From: a candidate division WOR-3 bacterium
GTDB lineage: Bacteria; Hydrothermota; Tepidihabitantia; Tepidihabitantales; Tepidihabitantaceae
Length of the DNA stretch: 64,000 nt
Direction: 5' to 3'
NCBI GenBank assembly: GCA_024653355.1
Contig: JANLFQ010000001.1
Span: 558,001 to 622,000 of the forward strand
Part shown: positions 27,601 through 35,038 of the stretch, piece after piece
Layout of the letters: every line of letters begins with the position of its first letter
Position numbering within the stretch: position 1 is the stretch's first letter
Notes under the pieces: model-generated
What the model was told of the DNA's origin: nothing
The model's database searches: none
Seen by the model: the letters and a program-made list of their open reading frames with translations, nothing else
Position numbers and translations under genes: made by a program

Positions 27601-28549
27601 ATAAATTCTTCACCCAGACAGAACATTTGTTAACCCAGTGGTCTGGTGCCAACCCATAAAAAATTATCGTGTCGTTAAGGTCGAAATGCCCATCATCATC
27701 GCCGGTAACCGCAATCGCGACCGGCAGCAACGAATCAGGATAAGAACGGTTGGGCTCATGTTCACCAACTGTCCAGAGGGCTAATGATTGCGGATTCAAC
27801 CCCTGAATTGGCACACCTGCTTGTGCCAGTTCTGTGCCGGTGATACGATAAATACCGGTGGTATCGACCGTAATTCTCAACCACTGCGAAGAACGGCGAT
27901 AAGGGTTCAAAATGGCAAAACTGCTTTTGTGATTTAACTTCCAATTTCTTGCCTGCGCGCCATTTAAAAGCATCCCGGCAATCAAATCATCAAGCGGGTC
28001 AGGAGAAAAATTAACCTCCGGGGTTGTTTGGAAATGCACCACCACCTTTACCTCATCGAACCAGACCAATCTTCTTCTATCGGTCTGATATTGCGCCGGG
28101 TAAATTTTCAAGGTTACAAACCGTACATCGCGCATCACCTCTATTTGCCCAACCTCTACAACCGAATCGGGATAAAGCACCCGTTCCTCTTCCTCCCAAC
28201 CGCGCCAGACCGAATCTCCCTCAAATAAAACATAAGGAACACGTTCAAGGATGATATTTTCTTTTGCACCACCTACTTTTGTGCTGAATTCAACCTTTAT
28301 ACCACCACTCTGTGGCACACCGATGCGGACAACCTTTGCCGGCAGGTCGTAGTCGCCGAAAAAAGCTACCGGTTCGGCATCAGGAAACTCAAGAAGAGTA
28401 CCCCCTCTATCACCGCTCGTTACCGGTTCCCCAGGACGATAAATAAATCTAACACCACGCTCGTCAGAGTCGATAACTTGAATTTCCGCTTTAAGATAGA
28501 CGGGAAAAAGAGTCAGAATGAGCGATATCAATTTAAAATGACGACGCAC
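24698..28549 (-). CDS. porU: PorU-like C25 (gingipain-type) peptidase, type IX sortase
   Basis: About 1283 residues. A signal peptide (RRHFKLISLILTLFPVYLKA) is followed by beta domains and a C25 peptidase domain with catalytic His in FFGHGSAYS near residue 812 and Cys in FLGSCSVGRFDD near 848. The last 85 residues form a Por-type C-terminal domain (VYPNPVKQGA...LPNGVYLFTL). PorU cleaves the sorting domain from secreted cargo and links the cargo to the surface. I place the start at GTG 28549: it yields a normal signal peptide and lies 11 nt from a -10 box. A TTG at 28588 is actually inside the -35 box. A secreted C25 protease that is not the sortase is the alternative. Confidence 0.85.
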   Translation of the reverse strand: MRRHFKLISLILTLFPVYLKAEIQVIDSDERGVRFIYRPGEPVTSGDRGGTLLEFPDAEPVAFFGDYDLPAKVVRIGVPQSGGIKVEFSTKVGGAKENIILERVPYVLFEGDSVWRGWEEEERVLYPDSVVEVGQIEVMRDVRFVTLKIYPAQYQTDRRRLVWFDEVKVVVHFQTTPEVNFSPDPLDDLIAGMLLNGAQARNWKLNHKSSFAILNPYRRSSQWLRITVDTTGIYRITGTELAQAGVPIQGLNPQSLALWTVGEHEPNRSYPDSLLPVAIAVTGDDDGHFDLNDTIIFYGLAPDHWVNKCSVWVKNLYTRDNVYWLTWTGFAGKRMRRGFGPDTSGTTVVNTGRVVLHQELDRECPARAGLMWVWTTIFKAADAGVAQFSCPLELRYPIKVHQISGRLYNASPSNEITIRLNGRVLTNFQFGSSSYPSPYDFSIDSVGPVAFRDNQLTIELRGSGEKKVYLDYLVVKYSCRLSLFTGPCNFFVDTVGDYQFLIQGAGAVPVVLDVTDPYAPALCLGVEKRGDSVLFSRRLQGWTEFAIATPEQLLKPKDMQVKSPGSLWDETFLADYWIVTPPELMQSMQELARFRFNRVSGIPNARVRVVNLQEIYDDFGYGMKEPGAIKRFFQMKRPVYALLVGDGTYDYRNNLNRVQPPGVPPYEFGFGLIPDAGDRSALAQDVWYADLEGEGGSPDIILGRVCVRSESEARQFVDKLIAYETGSNGYWTRRLLLLADDEYQRYPDRPDELRFRHIEQCEGMAALVGNRLDPVKIYLTEFPFLGSKSKPQANRELLRQLNRGALIWLFFGHGSAYSLTHEDVLTVARVSEIDNQNRVPFCFLGSCSVGRFDDTRSECIAEELVRMPGGALATVAASTATPSGNNLVFARNLLTPLFFPPESIRTVGYCFFKAWVTDRSYHLFGDPATVLKLPTMSTQNLRISPDTLQPGTLFRARTIVELADGDAEWRLFGPMRSRYYESPVGVVQYFILGEELARGSFRVKDGRFYCEGIFPVGVPLDTVRAGNGYYAPLANSCRFSAQVKGETKNLGLIDANIAWNSMLLNRNDNTGPQVYLYFGGRRLLDSATVPANLPLDIVASDQSGILIAPVPGFAPCFYLNQPLTPVELSDNFVFDDSSYSLARARIQLNLSGTVDTLFVVVADNFLNRTTTKLILKPFYSRVLRVDSITVYPNPVKQGAVFSFVVSQAGTVQIRIYTLSGRLVRDLGDFPASWGYNQITWDGRDQDGFLLPNGVYLFTLRAKVLYPDGNGERVTVRDKFLIVR

Positions 28550-28560
28550 CAGTAAAAAGG

Positions 28561-28588
28561 AGTTTATTTCAATCTCCCGATAAGTCAA
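28561..28588 (-). promoter_or_regulatory. Promoter of porU (leaderless-type)
   Basis: TTGACT (28583-28588), 16-bp spacer, TAAACT (28561-28566), then 11 nt to the proposed GTG start. It is divergent from the permease promoter at 28622. Confidence 0.6.
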
Positions 28589-28621
28589 ATCTAAAATTAA
28601 CCTTGAACCGGCAAACAGTCC

Positions 28622-28649
28622 TTGACCTATGTGATTTGAACTTTATACT
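28622..28649 (+). promoter_or_regulatory. Promoter of the ABC permease genes (leaderless-type)
   Basis: TTGACC (28622-28627), 16-bp spacer, TATACT (28644-28649), then 10 nt to the ATG at 28660, with no ribosome binding site. Confidence 0.75.
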
Positions 28650-28659
28650 CATTGCAAAA

Positions 28660-29616
28660 ATGGCAACGCGCCCGAAATACCGGAACCTTTTAAAGGCACT
28701 ACTCTATCTCGCTCCGGCGCTGTTGATTTTACTTGTCTTCCGGATTTTCCCGATTTTTCTGTCGATTCGGATGAGCCTCTACGACTGGGGTATGGCAGGT
28801 CCACGCGCCTTTGTGGGATTGGGTAATTATATTGCGGTCCTCAAGGACCCGCTTTTCTGGAAGTCGCTGTTAAACACCGGTTGGTATGTGCTATTTGAAG
28901 TGCCGGCGACTCTGCTCCTTTCACTCTTTATTGCTTTACTACTCAATCAACGAATTCGGGGGTTGAGTATTTACCGAACTATCTATTACCTGCCAGTTGT
29001 TACTTCAATCGTGGCGGTGTCAGTAATCTGGAAATGGATTTTTCATCCGGACCGGGGAGTACTAAATTATCTCCTGTCGCTCATCGGCATCACTAATATC
29101 CGCTGGCTGCAAGACCCGAGGGGTCTATTTGAATTGATTTTCGGTTCGGCGGCAGCGCATTGGCCCTATGCTCTGCGTGGTCCATCAGTTGCCCTCTGTT
29201 CACTGGTTCTGATGGGTATCTGGAAGGCATTGGGTTACAACATCGTTATCTTTCTTGCTGGATTGCAAAACATCCCGCAAACTTATTATGAAGCAGCACG
29301 CATCGATGGCGCCTCGCGCTTCAAAACATTCTGGAAAATCACTCTGCCCCTGCTCTCGCCGACAACATATTATGTTTTAATTATGAGTTCAATCGCCGCC
29401 TTTGAAACCTTTGCCCAGGTTTGGATTATGACTGGACCCCCACCAGGTGGACCTCTTCATACCACCAAAGTGGTAATGTACTACTTCTACGAAAACGCAT
29501 TTGAACTGTGGCGCCTGGGCTACGGTGCGGCAATCGCTTTCATTGCTTTCCTTATCATCCTCGGTCTTACCATTTTACAAAGGGTGCTTTTGGAAAAGAG
29601 GGTCCATTATGGTTAA
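28660..29616 (+). CDS. ABC transporter permease, sugar type (MalF/UgpA-like)
   Basis: About 318 residues with six predicted membrane segments. The EAA loop is EAARIDGASRFKTFWKITLPLLSP near residue 230 (in family form EAAxxDGA). Partner of the next gene. The ATG at 28660 is chosen because the -10 box ends 10 nt before it; an upstream TTG would lie ahead of the promoter. Such pairs import sugars or glycerol phosphate, but no solute-binding protein or ATPase gene is near, so the substrate is unknown. Confidence 0.9.
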   Translation: MATRPKYRNLLKALLYLAPALLILLVFRIFPIFLSIRMSLYDWGMAGPRAFVGLGNYIAVLKDPLFWKSLLNTGWYVLFEVPATLLLSLFIALLLNQRIRGLSIYRTIYYLPVVTSIVAVSVIWKWIFHPDRGVLNYLLSLIGITNIRWLQDPRGLFELIFGSAAAHWPYALRGPSVALCSLVLMGIWKALGYNIVIFLAGLQNIPQTYYEAARIDGASRFKTFWKITLPLLSPTTYYVLIMSSIAAFETFAQVWIMTGPPPGGPLHTTKVVMYYFYENAFELWRLGYGAAIAFIAFLIILGLTILQRVLLEKRVHYG

Positions 29617-30427
29617 ACCTCGTAATCTGCCGGTGCATTTTCTGTTGATTCTGGGCAGCGGCGCAATGTTGTTACCCTTTTTCTGGATGGTCAGCACCTC
29701 GCTCAAAACACCGCTTGAGGCATTAAAATTTCCGCCCACCTGGCTACCTTCGGTCTGGCAGATATCAAATTATGGAGAAGTGTTCCGGCAGATTCCTTTC
29801 TGGCGCTATCTTGCCAACACCGTGTTGATCGCTGCTGCCAGCCTGCTGGGAATATTTCTCACCGGCATACCCGCCGCCTACGCATTTGCCCGTTTTCGTT
29901 TTCCTGGTAGGGAAATCTTATTTATGGGCTTCCTTGCCCTAATGATGATTCCCCTGCCAGTTTACCTCGTCCCCTCTTATATGATTCTCTTCAAACTGGG
30001 TTGGATTGACACTTATGCAGCAATGATTGTGCCTTGGATTGTTAACATTTTTTCCATCTTCCTTCTGCGTCAGCACATCAAGCAATTACCCCAGGATTTG
30101 TTTGATGCCGCCCGAATCGATGGCTGTTCCGAACTGTGGACACTATTACGCATCGTCCTGCCCCTATGCCGGGCACCTCTTGCAACAATCGCGGTATTCA
30201 ACATTATCTCATCCTGGAACTCGTTCTTCTGGCCCCTGATTGTTACCAATTCCGACCAGATTCGACCTCTCCAAGTGGGACTTGCCTACTTCTCACGGGA
30301 ACAGTCCACGAACTACACACTTTTAATGGCGGCGACAACGATGGCGATAATTCCCTTAATTATCCTGTTCTTTGCCGCACAAAAGCAAATTATCCAATCC
30401 CAGGCTCGCGCCGGACTTAAAGAGTAA
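29609..30427 (+). CDS. ABC transporter permease, sugar type (MalG/UgpE-like)
   Basis: 272 residues from the ATG at 29609, overlapping the previous gene by 8 nt. Six membrane segments; the EAA loop reads DAARIDGCSELWTLLRIVLPL near residue 170. The N-terminal MVSTSLKTPLEALKFPP is typical of the MalG branch. Forms a heterodimeric channel with the preceding permease. The ATPase may be a shared MsmK-like protein encoded elsewhere. Confidence 0.9.
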   Translation: MVKPRNLPVHFLLILGSGAMLLPFFWMVSTSLKTPLEALKFPPTWLPSVWQISNYGEVFRQIPFWRYLANTVLIAAASLLGIFLTGIPAAYAFARFRFPGREILFMGFLALMMIPLPVYLVPSYMILFKLGWIDTYAAMIVPWIVNIFSIFLLRQHIKQLPQDLFDAARIDGCSELWTLLRIVLPLCRAPLATIAVFNIISSWNSFFWPLIVTNSDQIRPLQVGLAYFSREQSTNYTLLMAATTMAIIPLIILFFAAQKQIIQSQARAGLKE

Positions 30428-30430
30428 ATG

Positions 30431-30458
30431 TTGACAAACTCTGCCTATTTGCTACTCT
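30431..30458 (+). promoter_or_regulatory. Promoter of the small gene at 30486
   Basis: TTGACA (30431-30436), 16-bp spacer, TACTCT (30453-30458). The leader of about 20 nt contains GAAAGGG before the ATG. Confidence 0.65.
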
Positions 30459-30485
30459 AATTCTGATTAACGAAAGGGCTTAATT

Positions 30486-30653
30486 ATGACTTTCCATATT
30501 TACCTTGAAGGAACGCCGGTGTATCGTGTCAACATCATCGCCGAGAAAATTGTTGATGAGGGTGCCAACTACGCCCTCTACGATGAAAAGGGCGTCAAGG
30601 TTGCCGAATTTAAAAAGGAGAAAGTTTTAGGTTACGATGTAAGCGAATATTAA
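30486..30653 (+). CDS. Small hypothetical protein (55 residues)
   Basis: A complete 56-codon frame from ATG to TAA with GAAAGGG about 9 nt upstream and a promoter of its own. The product (begins MTFHIYLEGTPVY, ends LGYDVSEY) is acidic with alternating beta-like and charged segments and no membrane span. I do not recognise a family. Its TAA overlaps the stop of the convergent xseB gene by 4 bases (TTAA shared), which argues that both ends are real. Confidence 0.65.
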   Translation: MTFHIYLEGTPVYRVNIIAEKIVDEGANYALYDEKGVKVAEFKKEKVLGYDVSEY

Positions 30654-30898
30654 TCCTCAGCCTTAAACGGCTCCTCGGTAAAAACCCCTTCCTTTTCTTT
30701 AATCAACTTCGACACCTTCAATTCCGCTGCAGCGAGTTTTTCCTTGCACAACCGGGCAAGTTTAACACCACGCTCAAAAAGTTCCAGCGACTTTTCGAGA
30801 CTTAAACTCCCGGCTTCAAGCTCCTTTACGATTTTCTCCAGTTCGGTAAGCGCCTGCTCAAAATCGATTGATTCAACATCACTGTTTTTACCCGCCAC
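30650..30898 (-). CDS. xseB: Exodeoxyribonuclease VII small subunit
   Basis: 82 residues, usual family length. The XseB signature FEQALTELEKIVKELEAGSLSLEKSLELFERG (in two parts) fills residues about 13-45, a helical hairpin that binds XseA. It overlaps the end of xseA by 11 nt. Exonuclease VII degrades single-stranded DNA from both ends. Confidence 0.93.
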   Translation of the reverse strand: MAGKNSDVESIDFEQALTELEKIVKELEAGSLSLEKSLELFERGVKLARLCKEKLAAAELKVSKLIKEKEGVFTEEPFKAED

Positions 30899-32249
30899 CT
30901 TTCACTCCTTTCATTTTATCTCTTACCTGGCAGTCCAACCTGCCATCGGCAATCCGCACCACGACTTCATCACCCAACCGGACATTATCAATGCTCACAA
31001 CAACCCTACCATCCGGTTTCTGGCAGATGGCATAACCCCGGGCAAGTTGGGCAAGGGGACTGAGGGCATCAAGGCTTGCTGCTGCCTTTGTCAACCGGGC
31101 ATCGATTTTGTTTTTCGCATTAATAAACCCCTTCTCCAGTCTTGAAGAAAATGTTTCCAGCAATACCCGCCAGTGCATCACCCGAGCCACCGGATTTTGG
31201 CGATTTAACCGTTCAACCACTGAGTTCAGTTTCTGATAGCCCAGGTTAACCTTTTGGTTCAACGCCCGGTTCAACATCTCACCAAGCAGTTCAGTCTGAT
31301 ATCGAGCTTCACTTAACCGCCGGTAGACATTTTCAAAACCGCGATGTTTTATCAAGGTATCGACCGCTCGCTCCTGCTCGAAAATAAACTCCTGGACACT
31401 TTGTTTCATCTCAACCCACAAATCATCCAGGCGCTTTTCGAACTCTTCCCAGCCCCGTGCCACCAAAGTAGCGGCAGCGGTTGGAGTCGCCGCTCGGACA
31501 TCGGCAACAAAATCGGCGATTGTCCAGTCAACCTCATGGCCAATCCCGGTAACCACTGGTACCCGGGAACTGGCAATCGCCCGGGCAACAACCTCCTCGT
31601 TAAAGGGCCAGAGGTCTTCCCAGGAGCCACCACCCCGGCCGATAATAAGCAACTCGACATTCTCAAGTGTGTTCATCTCCCAAATCGCCCGGGCAATCTG
31701 TTCCGCGGCACCTTCACCCTGAACCTGAACCGGGTAAATAAGCACTTTCAAATGGGCACGGTGCAACTGCAAGGTTCTCAACATATCGTGAATCGCGGCA
31801 CCGGCAGTGGAGGTAATAATACCGATGGTTTGGGGTAACTTGGGAAGCGGCCGCTTTCTTTCGGGTTTAAACAGTCCTTCCCTTTCCAGTTTCCGCTTCA
31901 ACTCCTCAAACGCCCTTTGCAGGGCGCCCAATCCCTTCGGTTCAATCGTGTCAAGAATCAACTGATACCTGCCATTGGGGACATAAACCTCCACTCGACC
32001 ATGACCGATAATGAGGTCGCCATCCTTCAACTGAAACTTCAACCGCTGTGCCGCTTCGCGAAAACATACCGCTGGGATTTGCGACCTTTCATCCTTTAAA
32101 GCAAAATAGAGATGACCCGAAGGATAAGCCTTAAAATTGGAAACTTCGCCTACCACCCAGATGTCAGAAAAGTCCGACCTTAGCCGGTCGTCAACCATCT
32201 TGTTAATCTGATAGACCGTATAAATCTTATTTGCCGGTACCGCTGCCAT
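30888..32249 (-). CDS. xseA: Exodeoxyribonuclease VII large subunit
   Basis: 453 residues. The N-terminal OB fold (VVGEVSNFKAYPSGHLYFALKDE in part) is followed by the catalytic domain with IGIITSTAGAAIHDMLRTL, GRGGGSWEDLWPFNEE and VTGIGHEVDWTIADFVAD segments, then long coiled helices that bind XseB. Used in DNA repair and in removing toxic single strands. AAAAAGG precedes the ATG. Confidence 0.95.
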   Translation of the reverse strand: MAAVPANKIYTVYQINKMVDDRLRSDFSDIWVVGEVSNFKAYPSGHLYFALKDERSQIPAVCFREAAQRLKFQLKDGDLIIGHGRVEVYVPNGRYQLILDTIEPKGLGALQRAFEELKRKLEREGLFKPERKRPLPKLPQTIGIITSTAGAAIHDMLRTLQLHRAHLKVLIYPVQVQGEGAAEQIARAIWEMNTLENVELLIIGRGGGSWEDLWPFNEEVVARAIASSRVPVVTGIGHEVDWTIADFVADVRAATPTAAATLVARGWEEFEKRLDDLWVEMKQSVQEFIFEQERAVDTLIKHRGFENVYRRLSEARYQTELLGEMLNRALNQKVNLGYQKLNSVVERLNRQNPVARVMHWRVLLETFSSRLEKGFINAKNKIDARLTKAAASLDALSPLAQLARGYAICQKPDGRVVVSIDNVRLGDEVVVRIADGRLDCQVRDKMKGVKGGG

Positions 32250-32317
32250 CGCGCCTTTTTAATTGATCAACATCTGACCGCTGTGATTCTTTACCTCACT
32301 TCTGAACAATAACGCCC

Positions 32318-33175
32318 CTACTTGCCACCGTACTCGTAAAATCCCTTTCCGGTCTTTCGGCCCAGAAATCCGGCGGCGACCATCCGTTTAAGTAATGGGC
32401 AGGGTCGATATTTCGGATCCCCTAAATCCTCATACAGTACCTCAAGAATCGCCAGGACGACATCCAGCCCGATTAAATCGGCGAGTGCCAGCGGTCCCAT
32501 CGGGTGATTCATCCCTAACTTCATCACGGTATCAATGGCTTCTTTGTCGGCGACGCCGGTTTCCAGACAGAAAATCGCTTCGTTGATCATCGGCATCAGT
32601 ACCCGGTTTGAAACAAAACCGGGCGAATCGTTCACCACGACCGGTGTTTTGCCCAATTCCTTAGCCAGGGCGACAATCTCGTCAATCACATTGGCAGCGG
32701 TTGCTAACCCGCGCACCACTTCAACCAACTGCATCAAGGGCACCGGATTCATAAAGTGCATCCCGACAACCTTTTCGGGCCGTTTGGTTGCCGCGCCCAG
32801 CAGTGTCACGGAAATTGTCGAGGTGTTAGTAGCAAGCATCGTCTCAGGCGAACAGACCGCATCAAGTTTCCGGAACAGTTCCTGCTTCAATTTCACATCC
32901 TCAGTGACCGCTTCCACCACCAGACCGCAGCCCTGACAGGCTTCAACATTCAAATTGGAGCTGATACGCGCTTGGGCCGCGGCCGCAACTTCAGCCGTCA
33001 TCTTACCCTTCTCAACCAGTTTATCCAGCGACTTTTTAATCGTTGCCACTCCCCGGTCCAGAAACCGCTGGTCAACATCAACCAGCACAACATCGTAACC
33101 CGCCATTGCAAACACCTGGGCGATACCCGAACCCATTGTGCCCGCACCAATGACACCAACTTTACGACTCTGCAT
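32318..33175 (-). CDS. hbd: 3-hydroxyacyl-CoA (3-hydroxybutyryl-CoA) dehydrogenase
   Basis: 285 residues, the length of the short, single-function enzyme. NAD site [17 protein letters not shown] at the N-terminus; catalytic region with [11 protein letters not shown] and [10 protein letters not shown]-terminal domain with [18 protein letters not shown]. It oxidises 3-hydroxybutyryl-CoA or works in reverse for butyrate or carbon storage pathways. No other beta-oxidation or butyrate gene is in the window. It has an AAAGGAG site and a promoter (33200-33227). Confidence 0.94.
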   Translation of the reverse strand: MQSRKVGVIGAGTMGSGIAQVFAMAGYDVVLVDVDQRFLDRGVATIKKSLDKLVEKGKMTAEVAAAAQARISSNLNVEACQGCGLVVEAVTEDVKLKQELFRKLDAVCSPETMLATNTSTISVTLLGAATKRPEKVVGMHFMNPVPLMQLVEVVRGLATAANVIDEIVALAKELGKTPVVVNDSPGFVSNRVLMPMINEAIFCLETGVADKEAIDTVMKLGMNHPMGPLALADLIGLDVVLAILEVLYEDLGDPKYRPCPLLKRMVAAGFLGRKTGKGFYEYGGK

Positions 33176-33199
33176 ATTTGCTCCTTTCTTTTTTATAAA

Positions 33200-33227
33200 A
33201 AGTTAGGTGCCCGAAATTAAAAGTCAA
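33200..33227 (-). promoter_or_regulatory. Promoter of hbd
   Basis: TTGACT (33222-33227), 16-bp spacer, TAACTT (33200-33205), with the -35 box overlapping the last codons of the upstream lipoprotein gene. A normal leader with AAAGGAG follows. Confidence 0.6.
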
Positions 33228-33826
33228 TTAATACCCCGCCAGCGGGCTATTAAATCCATCAACCGCCGGCCATTCTCCGGTGTAAACCGAAACCTTCCAT
33301 CGGGCAGCAACTCATCCACCGCCTCTGGCTCTTCTTTCTTGAGCCATTGCCAGAAAGCCACTCCTCTACCCGTCAATAATATCACAACAGTTTGGTCCGG
33401 CTCAACAACCAGTTTATCAATCTTGCCCTCGTCAATAACAAATGTCGCCTTGTAAATCATCGGTTCAACTCCCACCAAGTGCAACCAGTTATTTGTCTCC
33501 TCTAAACGACAGAAGATAGTATCGCCCTCCACTGCCGGTTCAGACATCGATAGCCTTACATCAACCGTGCGGGCGTAACCTAAAAAGTCCTTTATCTCCT
33601 TTCTACCTCGTGCCATTACTCCCAAACCCTTAACCTCTAATGACCCATTTGCTGTCCAGAGTCTGAGCAGCCGGTGCTCGCTTTGCCGTCCGACTCCATA
33701 AACAAAGGTTCGAACCAAGCCCAGTTCGCTGCCACGCCGCTTTTGCCCTTCCTGAAGAAAAACCGGCGCACACCCAAATTCCCAGCATAAAATTCCAACA
33801 ATTAAGAACAAAACCTTGCGGACCAT
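33224..33826 (-). CDS. Putative lipoprotein with NTF2-like fold
   Basis: 200 residues from the ATG at 33826. The signal peptide (VRKVLFLIVGILCWEFG) ends in Cys, a lipobox-like site. The following sequence has the pattern of SnoaL/NTF2-like proteins: a helix with a basic stretch (GLGVMARGRKEIKDFLGYAR), then strands (GDTIFCRLEETNNWLHL, YKATFVIDEGKIDKLVVEP). Substrate unknown. The start is fixed by a promoter whose -10 box ends 8 nt before this ATG; more upstream starts would precede the promoter. Confidence 0.75.
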   Translation of the reverse strand: MVRKVLFLIVGILCWEFGCAPVFLQEGQKRRGSELGLVRTFVYGVGRQSEHRLLRLWTANGSLEVKGLGVMARGRKEIKDFLGYARTVDVRLSMSEPAVEGDTIFCRLEETNNWLHLVGVEPMIYKATFVIDEGKIDKLVVEPDQTVVILLTGRGVAFWQWLKKEEPEAVDELLPDGRFRFTPENGRRLMDLIARWRGIN

Positions 33827-33834
33827 CACTGTTA

Positions 33835-33862
33835 GTTCTATCAACACAATGTCACCTGTCAA
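33835..33862 (-). promoter_or_regulatory. Leaderless-type promoter of the lipoprotein gene
   Basis: TTGACA (33857-33862), 16-bp spacer, TAGAAC (33835-33840), then 8 nt to the ATG. Divergent from the purQ promoter. Confidence 0.65.
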
Positions 33863-33906
33863 CATCGCATCAATCTTCATTGAGCCCGAAACCCGTCACT
33901 CCAAGT

Positions 33907-33934
33907 TTGACTATCCAAGCTTAACCGCTATCCT
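33907..33934 (+). promoter_or_regulatory. Leaderless-type promoter of purQ
   Basis: TTGACT (33907-33912), 16-bp spacer, TATCCT (33929-33934), then 8 nt to the purQ ATG, with no Shine-Dalgarno site. Confidence 0.72.
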
Positions 33935-33942
33935 TACCATCT

Positions 33943-34722
33943 ATGGTAAAAGTCTGCGTCCTGTTTGCCGCGGGAATAAACTGCGACCAGGAAACGGCGT
34001 ATGCGTTTGAACTTGCCGGTGCGGACACCGAAACCGTGCACATCAATCGGTTAAAAGAAAAACCCCATTTACTTGACCGCTACCAGGTTTTTGTCATCCC
34101 TGGGGGGTTTTCGTACGGCGACTACATCGCTTCGGGTCGTGTCCTGGCAAATGAGTTAAAACATCACCTTGCCGAAGAGGTTTGCCGTTTCTTAGAAAAG
34201 GGCAAACTTATCCTGGGCATCTGTAACGGTTTCCAGGTGCTGGTCAAATCCGGGCTCCTGCCGGGCTTTGAAAAGCCGTTTGAACCCCAGACCGTAACGC
34301 TTGACACCAACGATTCCGCCCGTTATGAAGACCGCTGGGTATATCTCAAAACCGAGCATTCACCCTGCGTGTTCACATCAAACCTGCCCGAAATCGTCTA
34401 CTTGCCCGTTGCCCATGCCGAAGGCAAGTTCATTCCCGGTTCTCATCAGGTACTCAAACAGTTGAAAGGTAACAACCAGATTGTATTCCGCTATGTCACC
34501 GTAGGTGGTCAAGAAGCAAAGTATCCTGATAACCCAAATGGCTCGGTGGAAGGAATCGCCGGCATCTGCGACCCGACCGGTCGGATTTTTGGTCTAATGC
34601 CCCATCCCGAACGTTACATCAGGATTGAACACCATCCCCGCTGGCATCGGGAAAGTTTGACAAAACCGGACGGAATCGCCATATTTGAAAATGCGGTGCA
34701 ATATGTCAAAAAGAACCTCTAA
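33943..34722 (+). CDS. purQ: Phosphoribosylformylglycinamidine synthase, glutaminase subunit
   Basis: 259 residues. Class I glutamine amidotransferase with catalytic Cys in ILGICNGFQVL near residue 92 and the His-x-Glu dyad in MPHPERYI near 225. The GGFSYGDYIASGRVLANEL segment is specific to PurQ. It feeds ammonia to PurL in purine synthesis. No purL or purS is adjacent; instead the next genes encode a FAD/2Fe-2S oxidoreductase that overlaps it by 20 nt. Confidence 0.94.
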   Translation: MVKVCVLFAAGINCDQETAYAFELAGADTETVHINRLKEKPHLLDRYQVFVIPGGFSYGDYIASGRVLANELKHHLAEEVCRFLEKGKLILGICNGFQVLVKSGLLPGFEKPFEPQTVTLDTNDSARYEDRWVYLKTEHSPCVFTSNLPEIVYLPVAHAEGKFIPGSHQVLKQLKGNNQIVFRYVTVGGQEAKYPDNPNGSVEGIAGICDPTGRIFGLMPHPERYIRIEHHPRWHRESLTKPDGIAIFENAVQYVKKNL

Positions 34723-35038
34723 ACAAACCGCCCCGACAAGAATCAGTGACCATCCGATTCTGAAATTCGAGCGGGGGCGAGAGATAACTTTCTATTTTGA
34801 AGGCAAACCCATGAAAGGTTACGAGGGCGAAACAATTGCCGCTGCCCTTGTTGCCAATGGAGTCAAACTGTTTCGATACAGCGAAAAACACAATCGGGCG
34901 CGGGGATTTTTCTGCGCCGTTGGCAAATGCTCCTCCTGCTTAATGGTTGTTGACGGCAAACCCAATACAATGGTCTGCATGGAACCCCTGCGCGCCGGGG
35001 TAACTGTTGAACGGCAACGCGGCAGAGGAAAAATATGA
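34703..35038 (+). CDS. 2Fe-2S subunit of an HcnA/opine-oxidase-type dehydrogenase
   Basis: 111 residues from the ATG at 34703. A 2Fe-2S plant-type-like domain has the pattern Cys-x4-Cys-x2-Cys-x11-Cys (CAVGKCSSC...MVC). The GYEGETIAAALVANGVKLFRYSEKHNRARGFFCAVGKCSSC region is characteristic of the HcnA, sarcosine-oxidase-alpha N-terminal and opine-oxidase small subunits. It serves as an electron relay for the FAD subunit encoded next, which overlaps it by 4 nt. Confidence 0.82.
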   Translation: MSKRTSKQTAPTRISDHPILKFERGREITFYFEGKPMKGYEGETIAAALVANGVKLFRYSEKHNRARGFFCAVGKCSSCLMVVDGKPNTMVCMEPLRAGVTVERQRGRGKI

